In this document: piece after piece, positions 1 through 9,412 of the stretch
Layout of the letters: each line of letters opens with the position of its first letter
Position numbering within the stretch: the stretch's first letter is position 1
Assembly (NCBI GenBank): GCA_016706055.1
Contig: JADJKL010000002.1
Span: forward strand, 310,001 to 374,000
From: Chitinophagaceae bacterium
GTDB taxonomy: Bacteria > Bacteroidota > Bacteroidia > Chitinophagales > Chitinophagaceae
Length of the DNA: 64,000 bases
Direction of reading: 5' to 3'
Notes under the pieces: model-generated
What the model saw: only the letters and a program-made list of their open reading frames with translations
The model's database searches: none
What the model was told of the DNA's origin: nothing
Position numbers and translations under genes: made by a program

Positions 1-1050
1 CCAGTCATTTACCCCTTGTATTAAATAAGGAACCCAGTTTTTAGGTGTTGCAGGATCTATATAAAAAATAATTGGCTTTTGTGGCTCTACCAACTCTCCT
101 CTTTTATATTTTTCCATATCCTCTGGCTTAGGCTCTAATCTCCATCTTTTTATCAAAGTAATATCTTTTACGCCTTGTGGGTTTGCATCAAAGTCTGTAT
201 ACTGTACAGCAAAATAACCTACCCTAGGGTCAAAATATCTTGCCTGCATTGGTACTTTTGGTAACAAAACCAGAGAACTATTTAACTCCATTGTAAGATT
301 GCCACCACCACTGGAACCACCCCGACCTACACTTCCCGTTGATGCAGGTGCCGCACCTTGTGCATATGTTTTTACTGCCTTTATTTCAATATTAATCGGA
401 TACGATTTTACACCCACTACATAAGACTTATCACTTTGCGCCGAAGATAGACGAAGGCTAGACTTTAAACGTCCGCTAAAATATAAAACGTCGTTGTCCC
501 CGTTTATATAATCAGTCATATCAATAACAGCTCCACTCGAATCTTTTCCTAAAGATTTAATATCAAAAGAAGCAGCAATAGGCTGAATATTGGAGTTATT
601 TACTGCCGTAAACATTGGAGATGTAGAGTCTTTAGAATACTCGGCAAAAGAGATGTTCCGAAGAAATATTTTATCATTCGGCCCTTTTTCAAAACGAATT
701 ACATTCTGACCTATCTGATCGCCGCCATAACCAAAAAAACTTCCGGCTGCCCGCATACCGGCTGCAGCTTTTGAAATCCTGTTCACAACTAATATTTCCC
801 TTCCAAATAATGATTCCGGAATTTCGAAATAATATTTATCCTCTATCCTATGAACTTTAAAAAGACCGTCATCTGTAACGGCTTTGGAAGTAATTACTTC
901 TTTATAGGGTTTCGGACCTTTTGAAGGTGCTCCTGGAGTCAAAGGCCTACGGGTTGAGTCAGATCTTGCTCCACCTGGTTGCGCCATCATAACTACGGAA
1001 ACCAGCAAACATAAAATTGTTAGTGAAAACGATTGAATCTTTAACTGCAT
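1..1050 (-). CDS. DUF5117/DUF5118-type zinc-dependent metalloprotease, N-terminal part
   Basis: The reading frame starts at the ATG at 1050 and stays open for 350 codons to the window edge, so the C-terminal part with any catalytic HExxH is missing. The first 23 residues form a signal peptide (MQLKIQSFSLTILCLLVSVV, then MMAQ), followed by a low-complexity Pro/Gly/Ser stretch. The body carries phrases typical of the large Bacteroidota DUF5117/DUF5118/DUF4953 metalloprotease family, such as EDKYYFEIPESLFGREILVV and, at the edge, IIFYIDPATPKNWVPYLIQG. These proteins are exported and probably act in the periplasm or outside the cell; the substrate is unknown. It follows infC on the same strand but is separated by a terminator. 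Confidence 0.85.
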   Translation of the reverse strand, partial: MQLKIQSFSLTILCLLVSVVMMAQPGGARSDSTRRPLTPGAPSKGPKPYKEVITSKAVTDDGLFKVHRIEDKYYFEIPESLFGREILVVNRISKAAAGMRAAGSFFGYGGDQIGQNVIRFEKGPNDKIFLRNISFAEYSKDSTSPMFTAVNNSNIQPIAASFDIKSLGKDSSGAVIDMTDYINGDNDVLYFSGRLKSSLRLSSAQSDKSYVVGVKSYPINIEIKAVKTYAQGAAPASTGSVGRGGSSGGGNLTMELNSSLVLLPKVPMQARYFDPRVGYFAVQYTDFDANPQGVKDITLIKRWRLEPKPEDMEKYKRGELVEPQKPIIFYIDPATPKNWVPYLIQGVNDW

Positions 1051-1164
1051 AAAATGGTGATTTTTAGTATGGTCGCCAAGATACGTAAACCAATGACACA
1101 CTTAATTAATTAGCTGAATATTATACCAACGGTCGAAATTTAATGACCAAGGTTACTTGTTATT

Positions 1165-1200
1165 ACAAAAAAAGCCACCCTGAAGTACAGAGTGGCTTTC
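1165..1200 (-). terminator. Rho-independent terminator after infC
   Basis: On the minus strand an 8-bp stem AAAGCCAC/GTGGCTTT closes a loop of about 13 nt and runs directly into a T tract. It lies 20 bp beyond the infC stop codon, so it ends the thrS-infC transcript before the DUF5117 gene. Confidence 0.85.
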
Positions 1201-1221
1201 GTTTATTTGATCTTGTCCTTA

Positions 1222-1857
1222 TTAGGATTTCTTTTTTCCTTTTGGGGCAAACATTGCCAACATCCTTCTGCCTTCCATCTTAGGCATGCTCTCCAATATT
1301 CCAACTTCAGCCAATCGCTCAGCAAACTTTAATAAAAGCAATTGTCCTCTATCCTGAAATTGAATGGCACGGCCTTTAAACTGTACGTAGGCTTTTACTT
1401 TGTTACCATCTTTTAAAAACTCAACAGCATGTTTTGCTTTAAAGTCAAAATCATGATCATCTGTATTAGGAGTAAAACGTATTTCTTTCACTTCGGAGAC
1501 TTTGCTCTTAGCCTTCATCTCCTTTTCTTTACGTTTTTTATCGTATAAAAATTTATTGTAGTCAATAATTTTACAAACAGGCGGATCTACTGTTGGAGAA
1601 ATTTCTACAAGATCCAATTCCATGTCCTGCGCCATTTTTAGGGCAGTTGCTGTATCGAAAATACCAGGCTCTATATTCTCGCCTACTAAACGAACCTGTG
1701 GTACTCTAATGAAATTGTTGATTCGGTGTTCTGCTTCTTTGCGAGGAGCAAATCTTCCTCTGTAACCGCCTTTGTTAAATCCACCACCGCCGGGCTTATA
1801 TGCGCCGCCTGATGCTGGTCTGTTGAACCCGCCTCCGGGTTTTTGTGGTACTGCCAT
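1222..1857 (-). CDS. infC: Translation initiation factor IF-3
   Basis: IF-3 binds the 30S subunit, keeps subunits apart and checks start-codon pairing. The canonical fold begins near residue 45 (HRINNFIRVPQVRLVGENIE). The N-domain is followed by the Lys-rich linker (YDKKRKEKEMKAK) and the C-domain with KEIRFTPNTDDHDFDFK and the end MFAPKGKKK. The first 44 residues are an extra Gly/Pro-rich, Arg/Lys-containing tail with repeated KPGGG-like units, probably disordered. The start is an ordinary ATG rather than the rare AUU used in enterobacteria. thrS lies 139 bp upstream. The expected partners rpmI and rplT do not follow; a terminator and an unrelated gene do. Confidence 0.96.
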   Translation of the reverse strand: MAVPQKPGGGFNRPASGGAYKPGGGGFNKGGYRGRFAPRKEAEHRINNFIRVPQVRLVGENIEPGIFDTATALKMAQDMELDLVEISPTVDPPVCKIIDYNKFLYDKKRKEKEMKAKSKVSEVKEIRFTPNTDDHDFDFKAKHAVEFLKDGNKVKAYVQFKGRAIQFQDRGQLLLLKFAERLAEVGILESMPKMEGRRMLAMFAPKGKKKS

Positions 1858-1996
1858 TTATTTTTTTTAGTTAACCCCTTCCCTGATAAGGAGCATATCT
1901 TTTTTTATTGTAAATACCTCATTTCAGGAGTCTGAGGCTTGCATTAAAAATACTCTTTTTTCAATTAACAGATTAGAAAATGAGTAACACATTTTT

Positions 1997-3927
1997 CTAA
2001 TTCTCTTTTCTTTCTTTTACTTCCTCAACGATTTCATTTAAGAAGTCAGTCACCAACTTAACACCAATATCTCCCTTTCCTTGTCGTCTTACTGCCACCG
2101 TATTTTCATTCATCTCCTTTTCACCAACCACCAACATATATGGCACTTTCATTAACTCTGTATCCCGGATCTTCTTTCCTATTTTCTCATGTCTGTCATC
2201 TACCTCGCAGCGAATATCAGCATTTTTCAGTTTATCGGAAACACTGTTTGCATAATCCAAAAATTTATCGCTGATAGGTAGCACTTTTACCTGAACAGGT
2301 GCCAGCCATGTTGGAAATTTACCTGCATATTGTTCTAATAAAAATCCGATAAACCGCTCATGAGTACCTAATGGTGCACGGTGAATGATTAATGGCGTTT
2401 CCGGAGAATTGTCTTCAGAAGTATATTCTAGTTTAAAACTACGTCCTTGTGAAAAATCCACCTGGTTAGTTGCTAATGTAAATTCACTGGCCTATACTAT
2501 AAATCTGTACATCAATTTTTGGACCGTAAAATGCTGCTTCGTCTTTACTTCTACAAAAGGGATTCCAGACTCTGTCAATACATTACGTACCATTATCTCT
2601 GTTTCTTTCCAGAGTTCGGGTTCATTCACATATTTTATTCCCAATTTTTCAGGAGAATGTATTGACAAACGCATCACATATTTTTCTATACCAAATATTT
2701 TAAAGTACTTCAGATACATTTCGTTTACTGCCCTAAACTCATCGTTGAATTGTGCTTTGGTACAATAAATATGAGCATCATTCATGTGCAGACAACGAAC
2801 CCGCATCAATCCAAATAATTCGCCGCTTTGTTCATAACGATATACAGTGCCGTATTCTGCAATACGATATGGAAGGTCACGGTAACTTTTTGGCTCGGCA
2901 GCAAATATTTTATGGTGATGCGGACAATTCATCGACCTTAAATAATATTTCTCTCCGTCCATTTCCATTGGTGGATACATGCTGTCTGCATAATAAGGCA
3001 GATGCCCACTGGTGATGTACATGTTTTCTTTGCGATGTGCGGTGTTACTACTCTCTTATAACCAGCTGCCTGTTCTGTTTCTTTTGCAAGCTTTTCCAGC
3101 TCTTCAATTATCACAGTTCCGTTTGGCATCCAAAGAATTAATCCTTGTCCTACATCATCATCCATTGTGTAAATACTTAACTCCTTACCCAACTTACGAT
3201 GGTCTCTTTTCTTTGCTTCTTCCAGCATTAGCAAATACTCATCCAGCTCTTTTTGCGAAGGATAAGTAACTCCATATACTCTTGTTAGCATTTTATTCTT
3301 TTCATCGCCTTTCCAATAAGCTCCGGCAATACTTGTAAGTTTAATAGCTTTTATAAATGAAGTGTTTGGAATATGCGGACCACGGCACAAATCGGTAAAG
3401 TTACCTTGTGTATAGAAAGTTATTTCGCCATCTTTTAAATTGCTCAGCAAATCAAGTTTATACTCATCTCCTTTCTCTGTAAAATATTTTTCAGCATCTG
3501 CCTTCGACATTTCTTTGCGCTGATACTCACTATTCTTCTTTGCCAGTTCATTCATTTTCTTTTCTAATGCGATAAGATCGTCTTCATTCATTTTCTTATC
3601 ACCCAAATCCATATCATAATAGAAACCGTTATCGACTGGCGGCCCTACCCAAAACTTAACGTTAGGAAAAATTGTTTCAACCGCTTCTGCCATCAGATGT
3701 GCAGATGAGTGCCAGAAAGTATTCTTGCCTTCCTGATCATTCCAGGTCAATAATTTTAAAGATGCATCTTCATTAATAGCTCTGGTTGTATCCCAAACCT
3801 GACCATTCACTTCTGCAGCCAATACTTTTCTTGCCAACCCTTCTGAAATAGATTTTGCAATATCTAACACAGTAGTTCCCTTTTCATACTGCCGAACTGC
3901 CCCATCTGGTAAAGTAATATTTATCAT
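1997..3927 (-). CDS. thrS: Threonyl-tRNA synthetase, broken by three single-base frameshifts
   Basis: The enzyme charges tRNA-Thr. The reconstructed span gives about 643 residues, normal for ThrRS. In order come the TGS domain (MINITLPDGAVRQYEKGTTV), the editing domain, the class II core with the zinc-ligand region around MNCPHH, and the anticodon-binding domain at the C-terminus. Reading is disturbed in three places. An A is missing from an A-run at 3024-3027 (expected HIAKKNMYITSGH). An A is missing at 2544-2546 (expected EVKDEAAFYGPKIDVQIY). An extra base lies near 2488 (expected SIGREFTLATNQVDFSQG). The last two compensate each other. All three are homopolymer or one-base events in an essential gene, so sequencing error is the likeliest cause. 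Confidence 0.93.
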
Positions 3928-3960
3928 ATAATCAATTAATCCACTGTTGATTTAAGTGGG

Positions 3961-3968
3961 CAAAATTA
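3961..3968 (-). promoter_or_regulatory. Bacteroidota -7 box for thrS
   Basis: The minus strand reads TAATTTTG, a full match to TAnnTTTG, with its end 33 nt before the thrS start codon. No convincing -33 element was seen. Confidence 0.5.
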
Positions 3969-4029
3969 ACAAACTATTGCCGGAGTGCAAGCATTCAATA
4001 AGAACTTATTCGTTAGTTTTGACCCTGTT

Positions 4030-5107
4030 ATGATTCGAACTGTCATAAAGTATTTTTTAAGTCTCTTCTTGCTGGTCGCTATTACCCATTCTGATTTGAA
4101 TGCCCAAAACCTTACAGGCATCTGGAGAGGGTATTTTATTACTGAAAATTTCAATAATTACAAATTTGAGATCCAAATAAAACAAAATGGAAATTCCGTT
4201 TCAGGTGTTTCCTATTCCTATCTTACCACAGTTTTTTATGGCAAGGCCACCCTTACTGGCATCTTTAACAGATCGGGACAAAATGCTCTAATTAAAGAAA
4301 TAAAAACAGTGGAATTAAGAATGTCTGATACATCTGAATTGGCTTGTATTATGAAATGTATTTTCAAATATGAAAAATCAGGGCGAGAAGAATTTTTGGA
4401 AGGCACTTTTACCAGCAAGTATGAAAAAGATGGTAAGGGTGTAAAAAGGCGGTAACTGTGGTGGTGGCACTGCCTATCTTCGGAAAGTAACAACTTCTGA
4501 TTTTTATATAGAACCTTTTCTTCGTAACAAAGTAAACCCTGTTAAAACACCTGTTATCGTTAACCAGCCACCTACAAAAAAAGAACCGGTAAAAGTTCCT
4601 GAGAAAACACCGGTAAGAAAACCTGTCGAAAAACCACCAGTACAAAAACCTGTAAATCCTCCCGTAGTAAAAATTGATACTACAATAAGGAAGATTTATG
4701 AACCGCCTATTGTAAAAATAAACCCGCCTGAAATAGTGCCAGTACCGGAAGTAATAAAAACCCGTAGTAATGAGCTGGTAAAAGTATTAACGGTTAGCGA
4801 CCCCAATGTTGTTATTAAGATTTATGACAACGGAGAAATTGATGGCGACACTATTTCAGTCTATTTGGATAACAAGCTGGTTCTTTCAGAAAAAAGATTA
4901 ACAGCATCTCCATTGATACTAAAATTGAAAATGGATGAACTGAACGATGAGCATGAGTTAACTATGATAGCTGAAAACCTTGGCACTATTCCTCCCAATA
5001 CATCCTTAATGATAGTAGAAGCAGGCGAGCAACGTTTTGAAGTTCGTATTACGTCTACTGAGCAGAAAAATGCAGTGGTCAGATTCAGATATCAGAAACC
5101 GAAATAA
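4030..5107 (+). CDS. Secreted two-domain protein of unknown function, frameshifted (tandem paralog 1)
   Basis: I do not recognise a named family. The likely start is the ATG at 4030, giving a signal peptide (MIRTVIKYFLSLFLLVAITH) that an upstream start at 3985 would bury. The N-terminal part (NLTGIWRGYF...) resembles small lipocalin-like beta domains. A Pro/Lys-rich linker follows at about 4530-4740. The C-terminal domain carries IKIYDNGEIDGDTISVYLDN and ENLGTIPPNTSLMIVEAG, repeated in the next gene. The frame is lost near 4440-4455 (stop after GKGVKRR) and resumes as GGNCGGGTAYL. It is probably exported to the periplasm or surface. It diverges from thrS. Confidence 0.7.
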
Positions 5108-5200
5108 GATTAGCACTTTTTTAAACCGTTTCTGTAACCTGACTGCCGTCAAGCAAATTTTTTAGTACAGCTTCTTATTTTCAACTATTTTTCCTGAATA

Positions 5201-6059
5201 ATGTTGCGAAAATCTATTTTATCATTTCTGCTCTTTATCTCTGTACTCTGCGGCGCACAGGATATTAATGGAATCTGGAAAGGGAAGTTAGTAATGGCTC
5301 CGGGTGCCTGCTTCCCTGTGTACAATATAGAATTACAAATACAAGTGGCCGGTTCCAGAATTACAGGCACAGCTTATCATTTCTCCGATTCACTTAATTA
5401 TGTTCGGGAAAATTTTGAAGGAGTCCTATAAATCCGACAGTAATACTATCTCCATCCAGGAAAACGGTATCATTACATTTAAAATTAGAGAAGACTGTGT
5501 TCCTTGTATAAAAAAATATGCACTCTCCTTTCATAAAGGTGGTGGAAATGTGGTAACAGAGGAACAACTGCGTGGCACCTGGACTGGGAAAGCTGCCGAT
5601 GGAAAAACGGTTTGTGATCCCGGCACAATAGTTCTTACTCGGTTCGATAAATCATCTTTCAAACCGGAATTCAACCTACCGCCAACACTTACTAAAAGAA
5701 AAGCGGAACTGGTAAAAGAAATAAAAGTAGATACTGGAACTATTCGTTTAGACTTTTATGATAACGGCCAGATAGATGGAGATACTATTTCTGTATATGT
5801 AAATAACATGCCCATCGTTTCGAATAAGATGCTCACCATCAAGCCTATTTCGGTTGAAATAAAGATAGATTTAAAAAAGACAGAACAAGAAGTGATCATG
5901 GTGGGAGAAAACCTTGGCTCGATTCCACCCAATACGGCATTAATGATTGTGTATGCAGGTGATAAAAGATACCAGCTCTATTTAACCTCGGATGAACAAA
6001 AGAATGCGATGGTCAGGTTCATATATGAAAAGCCTGCAAAGGATTCAACTTCCAAATAA
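5201..6059 (+). CDS. Secreted two-domain protein of unknown function, frameshifted (tandem paralog 2)
   Basis: This is a paralog of the preceding gene. It begins with a signal peptide (MLRKSILSFLLFISVLCGAQ) and the same NGIWKGKL start of a lipocalin-like domain. It ends in the same C-terminal domain, with LDFYDNGQIDGDTISVYVNN and ENLGSIPPNTALMIVYAG. The Pro/Lys linker is much shorter than in paralog 1. The frame breaks near 5425 (FEGVL, then YKSDSNTISIQE). Conserved Cys residues (EDCVPCIKKY) could form a disulfide. The pair suggests a local duplication. A strong terminator follows. Confidence 0.7.
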
Positions 6060-6074
6060 AATTTTAAGCTATTG

Positions 6075-6110
6075 AAACCGGGTTTGCAAATTTACAAACC
6101 CGGTTTTATT
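6075..6110 (+). terminator. Rho-independent terminator after the secreted paralogs
   Basis: The arms AAACCGGGTTTG and CAAACCCGGTTT pair around an 8-nt loop and are followed by a T-rich run. It separates the paralogs from the blaI promoter. Confidence 0.85.
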
Positions 6111-6193
6111 GCTTTGATTTGGGTAACATTTTCCAAGCTCCTACGTCAAATTAGTTGTGGTGTTAAAAAAGGTTAAAAAATATTGCCTTTTTA

Positions 6194-6221
6194 TTGACTT
6201 ACGAAAATAATCGTATATTCG
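6194..6221 (+). promoter_or_regulatory. blaI-blaR1 promoter with embedded palindromic operator
   Basis: A TTG (-33) at 6194-6196 and TATATTCG (one mismatch from TAnnTTTG) at 6214-6221 are 17 bp apart, 18 nt before the blaI ATG. Between and overlapping them lies the dyad TACGA-N6-TCGTA (6200-6215). A BlaI-type dimer bound there would block the promoter, giving autorepression. The geometry matches the operators in front of the second blaI near 42.2 kb, though the half-site differs. Confidence 0.65.
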
Positions 6222-6239
6222 ACATCTAATTCACCAACT

Positions 6240-6629
6240 ATGGCAGCACCCAAATTGATAAAGCCGACAGAAAGCGAACTTGAAATACTCCAGATACTTT
6301 GGGAAAAAGGTGTGGCAACAGTGCGGGAAGTGCATGAACGCCTTGCCGTAACAAAAGATGTTGGCTACACCACTACCCTTAAGTTAATGCAGATAATGAA
6401 TGAAAAAGGCATTGTGAAAAGAGATGATTCTATGCGAACACATATTTACCAGGCTGCAGTAAACAAAGAAAAAACACAAAAGCATTTATTAAATAAGATG
6501 ATCTCTACTCTTTTTGGCGGTTCATCTACTCAATTGGTTATTCAAGCATTGGGTGATGATAACCATAAAACCAGCCAAGAAGAAATTGACACCATTCAGG
6601 CATTACTGGACAACCTTAAAAAACAGTAA
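6240..6629 (+). CDS. blaI: BlaI/MecI-family transcriptional repressor
   Basis: This is a 129-residue winged-helix repressor of the BlaI/MecI/CopY family. The DNA-binding part covers residues 1-75 (LIKPTESELEILQILWEKGV, then VGYTTTLKLMQIMNEKGIV), and a helical dimerisation tail follows. In this family the paired M56 protease inactivates the repressor when an envelope signal arrives. The paired M56 gene starts 3 nt after its stop codon, and a dyad operator lies in its promoter. Nothing here specifically indicates beta-lactam resistance; in Bacteroidota such pairs usually have unknown targets. Confidence 0.92.
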   Translation: MAAPKLIKPTESELEILQILWEKGVATVREVHERLAVTKDVGYTTTLKLMQIMNEKGIVKRDDSMRTHIYQAAVNKEKTQKHLLNKMISTLFGGSSTQLVIQALGDDNHKTSQEEIDTIQALLDNLKKQ

Positions 6630-6631
6630 TT

Positions 6632-8320
6632 ATGATTAGTTACCATGCTAACTTTTTACAATCGTTGGGATGGGCTGCAGTAAACAGCCTTTGGCAAATG
6701 GCATTGCTATGGATAGTATTCCAGTTACTAATTACAGTTTTCAAAGTAAACCCTTCATACAAAAGTGGTATTGCTTCTACGCTGCTTATAGTAGGTTTTG
6801 GTTGGTTCATTTACACATTTGTTACCACATTTAATACTGCTGCCGATATTACCGCATTTTCTTACGGCTTGCTAAATGTAAACGGAGATCAACAGGTTAA
6901 TAATTTATTCTTACAATTTCTTCCTGCTGCATCAATAGTTTATCTATCGTTACTTATTTTTCCAATACTACGTTTCATTAGGAACTATCGCTATGTACAA
7001 ATTATTCGCCGATACGGATTATCGAAAATCAATATCGACTCTAAACTTTTTGTAAAAACAACAGCTTCTCTTTTAGGCATTAAAAGAAAAGTACAAGTCT
7101 GGGTTTCAGAATTGGTCTCCTCTCCTGTTACCATTGGTTTTTTTAAACCTGTCATCTTAGTACCACTGGCAGCAATTAATCAATTAACACCACAACAATT
7201 AGAAGCGGTACTATTGCATGAACTGGCGCATATCAGACGTTTCGATTATCTAATCAACCTGCTTATTAATGCTATACAAACGATTCTCTACTTCAATCCT
7301 TTTGTAAAAGCATTTATTAAGATTACAGAAACAGAAAGAGAAAAAAGTTGTGATGAAATGGTAATACAGTTTCAATACAACTCACATGAGTATGCGTCTG
7401 CTTTATTGGAATTGGAAAAAGTAAATCATTCACAGCGGGTATTAGCTCTTTCAGCAGTGGGTAATAAAAATGATCTCTTACATCGAATTGAAAATATTTT
7501 AAATGTTCCAAAGAAAAATGTAGTCAACGTAAGAAAGATTACAGGACTTGTATTTACCATTTGTTTTATCATATCAATTAATGTATTGTTTCTTTTTAGT
7601 CAGCATTTTTCTTCAGGAAATGTTGCTGCTACAAATGACACCATCTTTGGAGTGTCTAATTACTTGGTACCTGAAAATGAACTGTCAGCAAACACACCTG
7701 CTGAAATCAAGACAGCTCCAATCATCAATGAACCGGCTATTGCAGAAACTTCAATACTTGGTGCAATTACGAATGAAGATTTTGCAAAGAACTTTGTAAG
7801 CAAAATTGTGTCACCTGAGTTAATAAATGTTTCCTTTATCCGTTCACAAGCACCGGAACTAAAACAATACCAGGAAGAACAAATAAAACAGGCTCTGGAA
7901 GCATCTAAAAGAGTACTGGAAAATGATCAGTGGAAAGCGGTAGAAAGTAATATAGCCGAGGTGTTCTCACAAAAAGAAAAAGAAGAATTAAAAGCCAGTT
8001 ACCAACGGGAACTTAATACGTTTGACTGGAACAAATGGGAAAATAGGTTACGTACCGTTTATGATAATGTGAACTGGGATAAAGTAAATAACCAGCTGAG
8101 CACAGCTATTAACCAGATAAAGATTGACAGTTTGCAGAATGTATATACGAATGTTGCCGTCAAATTGAGTGAAGTACAAAAAGAATTAGCGACAAAAAAA
8201 TTACAAGGTATACCTGATACTGATATTTCGTTAGAAAGCATTATTGATAAAAAGCATATGGTACAGCAAATTTTAAATGAGTTAAAAGCTGTAAAGGCGA
8301 AAAAGATTGTGAAGCTTTAA
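6632..8320 (+). CDS. BlaR1-like M56 membrane metallopeptidase
   Basis: The 562-residue inner-membrane protease has transmembrane helices near residues 15-37, 45-67 and 95-115, then the M56 catalytic domain. The zinc motif HELAH is at residues 196-200, and TEREKSCDEMVI, about 40 residues later, supplies the third-ligand region. Another transmembrane helix lies near 305-325. The C-terminal 230 residues would be periplasmic and are Lys/Glu-rich and helical. They are not the penicillin-binding sensor of true BlaR1, so the signal sensed is unknown. It is expected to relieve repression by the adjacent BlaI. Confidence 0.9.
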   Translation: MISYHANFLQSLGWAAVNSLWQMALLWIVFQLLITVFKVNPSYKSGIASTLLIVGFGWFIYTFVTTFNTAADITAFSYGLLNVNGDQQVNNLFLQFLPAASIVYLSLLIFPILRFIRNYRYVQIIRRYGLSKINIDSKLFVKTTASLLGIKRKVQVWVSELVSSPVTIGFFKPVILVPLAAINQLTPQQLEAVLLHELAHIRRFDYLINLLINAIQTILYFNPFVKAFIKITETEREKSCDEMVIQFQYNSHEYASALLELEKVNHSQRVLALSAVGNKNDLLHRIENILNVPKKNVVNVRKITGLVFTICFIISINVLFLFSQHFSSGNVAATNDTIFGVSNYLVPENELSANTPAEIKTAPIINEPAIAETSILGAITNEDFAKNFVSKIVSPELINVSFIRSQAPELKQYQEEQIKQALEASKRVLENDQWKAVESNIAEVFSQKEKEELKASYQRELNTFDWNKWENRLRTVYDNVNWDKVNNQLSTAINQIKIDSLQNVYTNVAVKLSEVQKELATKKLQGIPDTDISLESIIDKKHMVQQILNELKAVKAKKIVKL

Positions 8321-8342
8321 ATCTAGAATTTAAAGTTTTTTT
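8315..8342 (+). terminator. Terminator overlapping the end of the M56 gene
   Basis: The arms CTTTAAAT and ATTTAAAG, the first containing the stop codon, form an 8-bp stem followed by seven T residues. Confidence 0.7.
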
Positions 8343-8371
8343 AGAAGAGCAAACTCAATTAATATAACTTC

Positions 8372-9409
8372 TTACCAACACCTTGGACATTTTTCACTGT
8401 ACTTGTTACCTAATAAAAAGCCCACCATTATCTCATGGGTGCCTCGGCTAACTGTATTCAATGCAGTAGTAGTAATATCATAAGCATATCCCACATTAAA
8501 TGAGTTGCCAATATTAATACCCGCCATGGCTGCATAGCCATCCTGATAGCGATAACTGCCACCTAGCCAAAGCAAATCCTGATACTGTACTTTCAGGTTC
8601 AGCTCCGGTTGAAAATTATTTTTTGAAGAACCTTGCACATATTTAAACATTACAGAAGGTATCATATTTACATCCTCTCCGATTAGTACTCTGTAACCCG
8701 CTGTTAAAAACACATGTGGGATCAATCTTCCTTTTGTGAGTATAGCAGCATCATCTGCAAATGCCAGCTTCTGCGGAATGATTTGTTGTGCAGACAGACC
8801 AACGAAATAATTTTTAGAGTATAACCAAAGTCCAAATCCTAAATCAGGTCGTATTTTATTTAATTCGCCTGATAAAGAAGCACCTGTTGCAGGGTCGAAA
8901 GGATCGCCGGTACCATCAAAGTCATGCTTTGTCCTGTCGATGCTTATATTGGTAATGCCTGCAGCAAAACCTGCTGAAAGATTTAAGGTTGGTGAAAGGC
9001 CAAGATGATATGCATAGGTGGCATTTACAGTAAAGCGGTTAAAGCTTCCGGCTTTGTCATTCACCATCGTTAACCCAATACCATGATGCGGATCAGCAGC
9101 AGTATAACTTTCCCAATAACTTTTCCCTCTTGGGTTTTCTCCCGGCACCTGAAAGGATGTTGCACTAGTGCTATAATTATTCTTACCTATTGGTCCTTGT
9201 ATAGAAATATAAGAGGTCTTTGGCGCACCATCTAATCCTACCCACTGGTCTCTTGTACTTAGTTTTACATCCACATAATTCTCAATACCACTCAGTGCAG
9301 GGTTAAGAATATAGTTGTTTAATATATACTGCGTATAATGCGGACGTTGCTGTGCACCTGCTAACAGTACAAACAATACAAATGGTATTAATAATAATTT
9401 CTTTTTCAT
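8372..9409 (-). CDS. PorP/SprF-family type IX secretion membrane protein
   Basis: The 345-residue outer-membrane protein has a signal peptide (MKKLLLIPFVLFVLLAGAQ-like) followed by the family hallmark RPHYTQYILNNYILNPALSG. Conserved later elements are STRDQWVGLDGAPKTSYISI and the terminal barrel strands. In Flavobacterium, SprF is needed to deliver the adhesin SprB through the type IX system. Many Bacteroidota pair each large PKD/CHU_C protein with its own PorP-like protein. Here the gene starts 3 nt after the stop of such a giant gene, so the two are almost certainly co-transcribed and co-functional. Confidence 0.93.
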   Translation of the reverse strand: MKKKLLLIPFVLFVLLAGAQQRPHYTQYILNNYILNPALSGIENYVDVKLSTRDQWVGLDGAPKTSYISIQGPIGKNNYSTSATSFQVPGENPRGKSYWESYTAADPHHGIGLTMVNDKAGSFNRFTVNATYAYHLGLSPTLNLSAGFAAGITNISIDRTKHDFDGTGDPFDPATGASLSGELNKIRPDLGFGLWLYSKNYFVGLSAQQIIPQKLAFADDAAILTKGRLIPHVFLTAGYRVLIGEDVNMIPSVMFKYVQGSSKNNFQPELNLKVQYQDLLWLGGSYRYQDGYAAMAGINIGNSFNVGYAYDITTTALNTVSRGTHEIMVGFLLGNKYSEKCPRCW

Positions 9410-9412
9410 TGC

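Noticed and set aside
6240..8320. True beta-lactam resistance operon
   Set aside because: The M56 protein lacks a penicillin-binding sensor domain and no beta-lactamase gene is near; the BlaI/M56 pair alone does not show resistance.
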